Shown: positions 59,801-64,000 of the stretch, one piece after another
Layout of the letters: each line of letters begins with the position of its first letter
Numbering within the stretch: position 1 is the first letter of the stretch
Origin: Phoronis australis
Lineage: Eukaryota > Phoronida > Phoronidae
NCBI GenBank assembly: GCA_002633005.1
Contig: NMRA01000007.1
Span: 1,244,564-1,308,563 of the forward strand
Direction of reading: 5' to 3'
Length of the DNA stretch: 64,000 nucleotides
Position numbers and translations under genes: made by a program
Notes under the pieces: model-generated
What the model saw: only the letters and a program-made list of their open reading frames with translations
What the model was told of the DNA's origin: nothing
Databases searched by the model: none

Positions 59801-61327
59801 AATGAAAAGCCCAGTTTAATTGCCTTCACAGTGTTTAAATTTTAAAGACCAAAACACTGTTTTTATAGTTAGGAAACCAACTGGGCCAGTAGTACAATTC
59901 AGCTTTCAGTCCATCTACCTCACACAGTAGCTACTTTGCTAGTGTTCTCTGCACTGCCCTGAATGGCTCAAGAGAGCTGGATTGAAATATGATCACAGAA
60001 TAAAGCATTTATTGCACTATTATAGAGAAGCCCTTTATTAAAAGCTGACCATTTTATTCTTATTGGGCTGTTTAAAAGGGTACTAGAGCAAGAGTTAATT
60101 ATACATAGCTCCATTGTAAGGTGACAGAAGCTGGTTGTATTGTTGTTTACATGAGATTATTCTGGGGTAGTGGAGTTTAAGTAATGAGTTGGTATTTTCT
60201 ATAGCTACCAGAATGGTGAGTGAGGAATCAGGTCAGGTCTCCAGGGGTCTTAAAGGAAACCTATTCTTGTCATCAGAACATTTTGTCTGATACACATGAA
60301 GACAATAAATAATGTGGAATGCTCTGAGGATATTACTTTAAACATATCATCAGTAAATGATAAACACAGCACAGACATGGATTATCCTAACAATAACACC
60401 ATGGTAAGTCTTGCATCAGTTACCTTCTAAGACATCAAAAGACAGCTAAGTAGTTTAACAAGATCGTGGCAGTGGTTGTTATTTTAATTTGTCTCTTATT
60501 TTTACTCTTAAACTTTAATTACAAATGTTTAATGATCTGTGGATATGTATGACATGCGTGTATATAATGTTCATTTCGTGTAAATTGGTCTCCATTCTGC
60601 CTGTGTGCATTTAGGCTGAGGAAACGATCACCAGTAACAGAAGTAAAAGCATTTTTTAATTCTATTTAAGTGCTTACGACTACAATGCAGGGTGGGGTCC
60701 GGAGGTGTATTTTTAATCTTGATGTTATAAATGGCTACATGTAAGGGGTACCATCATCAATGAGATAATCTCTCACTTAATCTGCTACTGAATGACAAGT
60801 CATGTAATGCCTGATCCACAGCTGTGCATGAAGAGCCTTTTGGCTACAGAGATTTTATTAAAAAATTGCCAGCTTCCACTAATCCGTTTTCCATCTGAAA
60901 ATACCAGTATCGGCTCATGAATTGGAATGATATTCGCTGATACGCATATGCAAAATGTGAACGGTAAAAGGGAGTATTGAAGTGAATATGAATTTAAAAA
61001 ATCAAGAACCAAATCAATGGAAAACTAGAGAAGTGCAAACCCATTGAATTGTGGTTAATTAGTTAATTTTAACCTGGTGTAACCAACTAAACATGAAAAC
61101 TTACCTTCCAAGGTAGTGCTAGAGCGAAGCTTACGTTTCCGACAGCAATAGAGTATCAGCAGAGTAACAGCGATGACAAGCAGACAAAACGCGAGAGTTC
61201 CTAAAATACAACCAGCAATCACGCCGTCCAAACTTGGGCACGGTGAATTTTGAGCAGCAGCAAATCCATAGCAGAGAAAAAATATGAGTAACGTGTTCAT
61301 CCTGTCCATTTTTATCCGTTTTTTCAT
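31204..61327 (-). CDS. Single-pass membrane PDZ protein with long acidic repeat tail (AHNAK/periaxin-like), 6 exons
   Basis: Six minus-strand exons join in frame: 61327-61105, 45433-45320, 37016-36958, 36304-36224, 35534-35390 and 34058-31204 (3477 nt, 1158 aa). Phases match at every junction (1,1,0,0,1). Domains: signal peptide about 1-26, short ectodomain (NSPCPSL), transmembrane helix about 35-60, stop-transfer CCRKRK, juxtamembrane YDNPVF (92-97), and one PDZ domain about 162-244 with the GLGF loop at 175-178 and Tyr223 at the first alpha-B position. An acidic, Ser/Pro-rich disordered tail of about 910 residues follows, with four or five repeats of about 40 aa built on VEAELP. PDZ plus acidic LP repeats recalls AHNAK/periaxin; a membrane anchor is not part of those vertebrate proteins. 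Likely role (inference): cortical scaffold at the plasma membrane. Extra phase-1 exons inside the large introns cannot be excluded. Confidence 0.8.
32810..33320 (-). repeat. Protein-coding ~40-residue acidic repeats
   Basis: Four to five tandem units of 39-43 codons share the core (V/I)xxE(E/D)xVVxxExPxVEAELPxMxxE and end in F or L before a Ser-rich link. Instances include QPQVEAELPDIK, PPHVEADLPEME and GPQVEAELPEMD. The spacing is irregular enough that protein alignment is needed to count the units. Confidence 0.75.
34059..35389. other. Gene 2 intron 5
   Basis: A 1.33-kb intron containing the MITE at 34428-34735. The rest shows no exon or RNA gene. Confidence 0.6.
34428..34735. mobile_element. 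GGCGGATC-TIR MITE, long form
   Basis: The ends CATAGGCGGATTTAG and CTAGATCCGCCACTG are inverted repeats of each other with few changes. CGAAT flanks both sides (34423-34427 and 34736-34740), a possible target duplication. G- and C-runs lie just inside the ends. No coding capacity. Confidence 0.75.
35390..35534 (-). CDS. Gene 2 exon 5: first half of the PDZ domain
   Basis: The acceptor is CTTGTCCAG and the donor CTAG/GTGAG. It encodes residues 160-207: beta1 (TCITVPL), the carboxylate-binding loop GLGF, beta2-beta3 (DGILVSQVN) and the 'GPANDSG' turn. The PDZ fold continues directly in the next exon with GDRILGV. Confidence 0.88.
35535..36957. other. Gene 2 introns 4 and 3 (exon 4 lies between them)
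   Basis: Introns of 689 bp (35535-36223) and 653 bp (36305-36957). AT-rich; nothing further was recognised. Confidence 0.55.
36224..36304 (-). CDS. Gene 2 exon 4
   Basis: An 81-nt phase 0-0 exon with acceptor GGTTTCAG and donor AAG/GTAATG. It encodes residues 133-159, a polar linker (KTEQSEKNNG…DGAVDK) just before the PDZ domain. It is skippable without a frameshift. Confidence 0.68.
36958..37016 (-). CDS. Gene 2 exon 3
   Basis: A 59-nt exon with acceptor CTATTACAG and donor GTG/GTATGT. It encodes residues 114-132 (FAGYVQCKEYTRKKPPQTV), a basic linker. It is supported by splice sites and fitting phases, without homology. Confidence 0.68.
38180..38730 (-). mobile_element. CTAGTGG repeat family, partial reverse copy
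   Basis: It reads in the reverse sense to copies 1 and 2: AAAATTACCACTAGATGGCA near 38333, TTCCACCAGGGAGCACAGCA near 38480, and repeated CAAATTTCA / AAGAACA stretches. It is much diverged and has no clear ends. Confidence 0.55.
39927..40010 (+). repeat. Possible degenerate tRNA-derived SINE head
   Basis: TGGCTTAGTTC (39941) resembles an A box, and GGTTCGAGGGT (39983) resembles a decayed B box about 42 bp later. No stems and no second copy of the body were seen. Confidence 0.3.
41823..41854 (+). repeat. (AAT)n microsatellite
   Basis: About ten uninterrupted AAT/ATA units within gene 2 intron 2. Confidence 0.95.
42591..42738 (+). repeat. Direct tandem duplication, ~81-bp period
   Basis: ATTTGTTTTTATTTC…GTAAAATTCAGGATCTCAGA…GGGCACCATGCCT is followed after 81 bp by ATTTGTTTTATTTC…GTAAAATTAGGATCTCAGA…GGGCAGCATGCCT, with several differences. 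Confidence 0.8.
43031..44385 (-). mobile_element. Higher-order CTAGTGG repeat element, copy 3 (reverse)
   Basis: It begins AACAAGAGCAACGCAG, the reverse complement of the copy 1 and 2 end. It continues with reverse modules: CACTAGGTGACACCACAGTA near 43411, CTAGGAGGCACCACAGTAGT near 43939, CACTAGGTGATGC near 44099 and CCACTAGGGGACAC near 44240. Interspersed CCAAATTTCATG and CATGCCAATTTTC-like segments also match. It lies in gene 2 intron 2. Confidence 0.72.
44588..44735. repeat. End fragment related to the GGGCGGTTAA element
   Basis: ACCGTATACTCGTAAACGCC is followed by GGGTGGGCAATTACCC, GGGGCGCTAAAAC and GGGCGATTACC. This resembles the left end plus subterminal repeats of the element at 12273-14704, but diverged and without a partner end. 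Confidence 0.55.
45320..45433 (-). CDS. Gene 2 exon 2: juxtamembrane cytoplasmic segment
   Basis: The acceptor is GTCTTCCAG and the donor CAAG/GTAAG; it is symmetrical (phase 1-1). It encodes residues 76-112, including RKSGHAYDNPVFKDE. YDNPVF is an NPxF/NPxY-like peptide of the kind read by PTB-domain adaptors or used in endocytosis. An acidic stretch follows. Confidence 0.8.
46883..47653. repeat. Two tandem copies of a ~380-bp unit
   Basis: Both units begin AACCTACAGGGACGCATGCA (46883, 47259). They run through ACGATAATCTAATAAACGTA, GAAAACAGTGCATACTTGTG and GGAAATTGGCCAACAGG to CATCGCAAATTTAGCAGCAG. Copy 2 carries a small insertion (CTTTTTGTAACAAAGG). A minus-strand reading frame stays open across both copies, but nothing supports translation. 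Confidence 0.88.
47735..47990. promoter_or_regulatory. GC-rich island with a TGACGTCA site
   Basis: About 250 bp rich in G, C and CpG stand out from AT-rich surroundings. They include a full CRE palindrome TGACGTCA (47812-47819) and an ETS-like GGAGGAAGTG nearby. The island lies 2.3 kb upstream of gene 2 exon 2. It could be an internal promoter, an enhancer or an unrecognised GC-rich transposon; no test is possible here. Confidence 0.3.
48655..48696. repeat. Perfect 16-bp stem-loop
   Basis: AGACCGTCCCGAGTTG and CAACTCGGGACGGTCT pair perfectly around a 10-nt loop (CACCACATAC). There is no T-run or other sign of a terminator or RNA gene. It could be a tiny foldback element end. Confidence 0.75.
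52278..52430. mobile_element. GGCGGATC MITE, short copy
   Basis: It is bounded by CAGGTGCGGATCCAGGATTT and AATCCGCCACTG, about 153 bp. The inner parts AGCCAGGATTTTGCCC and TGGAATCTGGGCGAATTTT are reverse complements of segments in the copies at 53.1 and 59.0 kb. Confidence 0.78.
53054..53217. mobile_element. GGCGGATC MITE, short copy
   Basis: The right end CCTAGATCCGCCCCTG is intact; the left end AGGATCAGGGAGGATTAAAG is eroded. The interior CTCCCAGATTCCATTTGGCA and GGCAAAATCCTGGCTA are shared with the copy at 58964-59130. Confidence 0.75.
58964..59130. mobile_element. GGCGGATC MITE, short copy
   Basis: It is bounded by CAGTGGTGGATTTAAGG and CCTAGATCCACCCCTG, with G- and C-homopolymer runs just inside each end. 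The interior is nearly identical to the 53.1-kb copy, so the two probably inserted from a recent source. Confidence 0.8.
61105..61327 (-). CDS. Gene 2 exon 1: signal peptide and transmembrane helix
   Basis: It encodes residues 1-74 and ends at donor GGAAG/GTAAG. NTLLIFFLCYGFAAAQ is a secretory signal; GVIAGCILGTLAFCLLVIAV begins the membrane helix, followed by CCRKRK. In-frame Met codons also occur at residues 7 and 10; the first is used here, but either later one would leave the signal intact. The ectodomain is only about 10 residues after cleavage, with one Cys. Confidence 0.8.
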
Positions 61328-61660
61328 GCCATGTGCGAAGCGCGACTCATCATGTCAACTCACATTGAAAACGTACTAGTGGTACGCACACATTGCTTCG
61401 TTGGGTCATGCGATTGGCCACTCCACTTTCGCATACCTGCCCGTGAGGTATGTGGATTTTCTATACCTTATTTACACGCGAATGCAGCCCCATACATCAA
61501 TGGTATTTGCCCTAACAATACACAGTGTCATATCTCAATACGCACGCATTGGCCAACCCGGGCCTTCGGGTTAGAACATTCCATTGTCAGGGGTGGCAAG
61601 TTACAGTGCCAATTTCACTTTCAGTGAATATTCAAAGGTGTTTTATAAATCGAAGACAGT
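61328..61660 (-). promoter_or_regulatory. Probable promoter region of gene 2
   Basis: Upstream of the gene 2 start on the minus strand are two CCAAT boxes, each as GGCCAAT (about 61416-61410 and 61554-61548 in plus coordinates), in a segment less AT-rich than the surroundings. No clear TATA box was seen. The transcription start is unknown. Confidence 0.35.
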
Positions 61661-63546
61661 GAAGACGTGGATTCTCCGCAAAGACTTTTATCTTTGTTTT
61701 TTCAAATATTCTTCAATTCGCTCGAAATCTTAGCAATGAATTTTTAATTACTGTTAGGAAAGCAATAGGCCCCTAGGCCGGCACGGCCGAATGCTATTGT
61801 GAAAAAGCAGAATATCTAGTCTCCGAATCCTTGTGGTCAAACTCACGTAGCCAATTTTTCCATTCACAAAAATATGCTTTCAACTCTGAGGTCATTGTGA
61901 AATAACCCCTTTTTGCAACGTAATGGAACCACATGAGAACGACTTCTCAACACAAGATTATATGTCATTTCGACTACCCCAACCTTTCCCATGCACCTTC
62001 AATGAAAATCTCCCACCGAAGCTTTCCGATCGAGCAGATAATCCGGCAGATTGAGCTTCTCTTCCATTTAACAATACCAGTTCAGGGGCCCAGTATTTGT
62101 AAATGGAAGGGAATTAAACAAACGACGGCAGATAAGCATCATTCATAAAACCTCAAGCCGAAGCGTAATATACGATTATCCTGGACTGTGCTTCACAGAC
62201 GGTTCATTCATAAATTGGAGTAGAGTGACGTTGAAAAAGTTGAATACCATACATGCATAAATTCAGCTGCGGTAGTAACCACATTTTCTCCATTGTTTTT
62301 GTTTTAATCTGTTAAACATATAACTAATTGATAAACTTTTCTCTTTAATTTCAAATGTCACTCTAATGCTGACAGTACTCTCTATATTTCATCGTGAGAC
62401 AAAGTATATTATGCATATTGACAAACATCAACTTCAATGGTGTCTCCTTTTCTCTACTGTTCTATTCTTCATGTTCTCTAATATTCTTTATTTCCCTACA
62501 CCATTCTACGAGACAGAAAGGTCATACGCTGTTTTATTTTTCGTTATTACAAGTTGTAGAAAACCATCTTCGCTATCAAACTTCTGGTACAGATAATTCG
62601 CACGTCGATGTATATTACGGGAGTGCACCATTGAACTACACCAAGTGCACAGCGGAGCTAAGAGTACGACACGAGGTATTTTCAACTTTATACAAAGTTT
62701 TCTATTATGAAAAGACTAAAAACAAAATGAGCGTGCCAAGCAGTCAGAGTCGTCGTAGCTCTCCAATGTTGACATTATTTAACAATATTTAATCTGAGTG
62801 ACCGAGAAAATACGGTTAATATTTGCGATAAAAACTCTTTATTGAATACGTCTATTTAATCAGAAAACATCAAGAGTAAGTTGTCCGTGAAATGAGCCCT
62901 GATCCATAGGTCAGTACCTTGCATTTTCCCATGCGTTTAATCCAAAGGACTTTATTCCACTGACCAAACAAGAAAATATAACACGTTACCCTGGCCTCGA
63001 TGATGAAATAGAGACTAAGGCCAGAGCGCTCTAGCCTGTAGCAAAAGATGCTCGGTTACCGGAAACTTCTCGATGTGGGAAGAAACTAAATGCTTTAGTA
63101 TCAGGGTCGCGTCTGAGAACGCATGTCCTCTACTCTCGCTGGTTCCCTGCGTGCCGCTAGATGGGGCGGTAGCCGCGCCAGCACGCAGGTATCACTTAAA
63201 TTTCCTCTGTAAATTTTTTTACACCGGCGTTTCTGATTGGCTAGTCGAATTCTCAACAGGCAGCGCTTTGCGCAAACAAACTGGCATGACTGATGGACTG
63301 AAGTGTAAATGTGGTCTGTTGTACAGACAAATCGGTGCTTAAAATTATGTTCAGGAAATGTGAAGCCTAGAAATTGTAATATTGAGCCTTTTCGGAATAC
63401 ATCTTTCTACTGTCGATGACTTTTGTTTACGATAGTGTCCTTATACAGTATGAATAACACACCGGTTAAATCGGCCACATGATATGTGTTTATTGTGCAT
63501 GTATGTGCTTCAAGCACGCGGCTATTAAACATCACTTCAGAAACGA
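61661..63546. other. Upstream flank of gene 2
   Basis: No confident gene. One plus-strand open segment, about 62551-62792, has coding-like composition (TSGTDNSHVDVYYGSAPLNY) after a possible acceptor and could be an exon of a neighbouring gene, but no family was recognised. Confidence 0.4.
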
Positions 63547-63707
63547 NNNNNNNNNNNNNNNNNNNNNNNNNNNNNNNNNNNNNNNNNNNNNNNNNNNNNN
63601 NNNNNNNNNNNNNNNNNNNNNNNNNNNNNNNNNNNNNNNNNNNNNNNNNNNNNNNNNNNNNNNNNNNNNNNNNNNNNNNNNNNNNNNNNNNNNNNNNNNN
63701 NNNNNNN
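63547..63707. other. Assembly gap (161 N)
   Basis: Unsequenced bases. Any reading frame crossing this stretch is meaningless. The gap length may be an estimate. Confidence 0.99.
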
Positions 63708-64000
63708 CCGCCTCTGCCACCAATACGCATACATCACCACCGCACCGACCCACCGATCTTTTTTTGCGAAAAAGGTCACGGTGTCGTACACAGTAGTTCC
63801 AATACTTTAGTCATACCATAAGTAAGAATTTTAATAAGATTTTTGTACCTTTATAGCCCAAATCATGTGATTTTCAAGGAAAAATTAATTAGAGTCATAT
63901 CATTTATACGTAGTTGGTGGTACTGGTGTTCCTGACTCAGATTCAAATTAGGAGTCGTGTAACTTCAAGGATGCAGATGACTAGATGAGCGATTCCCTAT
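63708..64000. other. Non-coding end of the window
   Basis: Nothing recognised. Confidence 0.5.

Larger units (their letters stand above)
45434..61104. other. Gene 2 intron 1 (15.7 kb)
   Basis: The largest intron of the window separates the signal/TM exon from all cytoplasmic exons. It contains the duplicated block at 46883-47653, a GC-rich island with a CRE-like site, a hairpin at 48655-48696 and three short GGCGGATC MITEs. Segment 49885-49975 shares TTTATTGGGGTC and CATTGCCTG with 42030-42105, a diverged dispersed repeat. No further exon or RNA gene was recognised. Confidence 0.55.

Noticed and set aside
63407-63821. ORFs spanning 63547-63707
   Set aside because: They cross an assembly gap of Ns.

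Overview
The window is nuclear DNA from an animal. It has long introns with GT-AG borders, a non-LTR retrotransposon, tRNA-derived SINEs, many inverted-repeat DNA elements, AT-rich sequence and a 161-base assembly gap. The repeat load and the gene content suggest an invertebrate, possibly a marine deuterostome, but the species cannot be fixed from the sequence. No bacterial-type operons, CRISPR arrays or rRNA genes were seen.

Two multi-exon genes could be rebuilt by matching splice sites and reading phases. Gene 1 (plus strand, 3915-23425) has nine coding exons (927 nt, 308 aa). It encodes a 3-hydroxyacyl-CoA-dehydrogenase-type NAD-binding (Rossmann) domain joined to a C-terminal IAP-spaced C3HC4 RING finger. 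The dinucleotide loop GCGLMG is intact. The catalytic Ser and His positions of the dehydrogenase are Leu and Arg, and the C-terminal dehydrogenase domain is missing. It reads as a pseudo-dehydrogenase turned into a possible NAD(H)-sensing ubiquitin ligase, and is the most unusual item here.

Gene 2 (minus strand, 61327-31204) has six coding exons (3477 nt, 1158 aa). It encodes a signal peptide, a very short ectodomain, one transmembrane helix, a juxtamembrane YDNPVF motif, one PDZ domain with a GLGF loop, and a long acidic disordered tail with about four or five repeats of roughly 40 residues. The tail recalls AHNAK/periaxin proteins, but those are not membrane-anchored at the N-terminus. The two genes converge on 23.4-31.2 kb.

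Layout: 1-3.6 kb holds a foldback-repeat cluster. 3.9-23.4 kb is gene 1, whose introns carry a 78-bp palindrome, a CR1/L2-like reverse transcriptase fragment, a 2.43-kb terminal-inverted-repeat element with GGGCGGTTAA minisatellites, inverted SINE copies, a higher-order repeat element and long-TIR MITEs. 23.4-31.2 kb is intergenic, with the second higher-order repeat copy, a 45-bp minisatellite, a SINE and the likely 3' UTR of gene 2. 31.2-61.3 kb is gene 2, with introns of 8.3 and 15.7 kb full of MITEs and repeat copies. 61.3-64 kb is the upstream region of gene 2, with an assembly gap.
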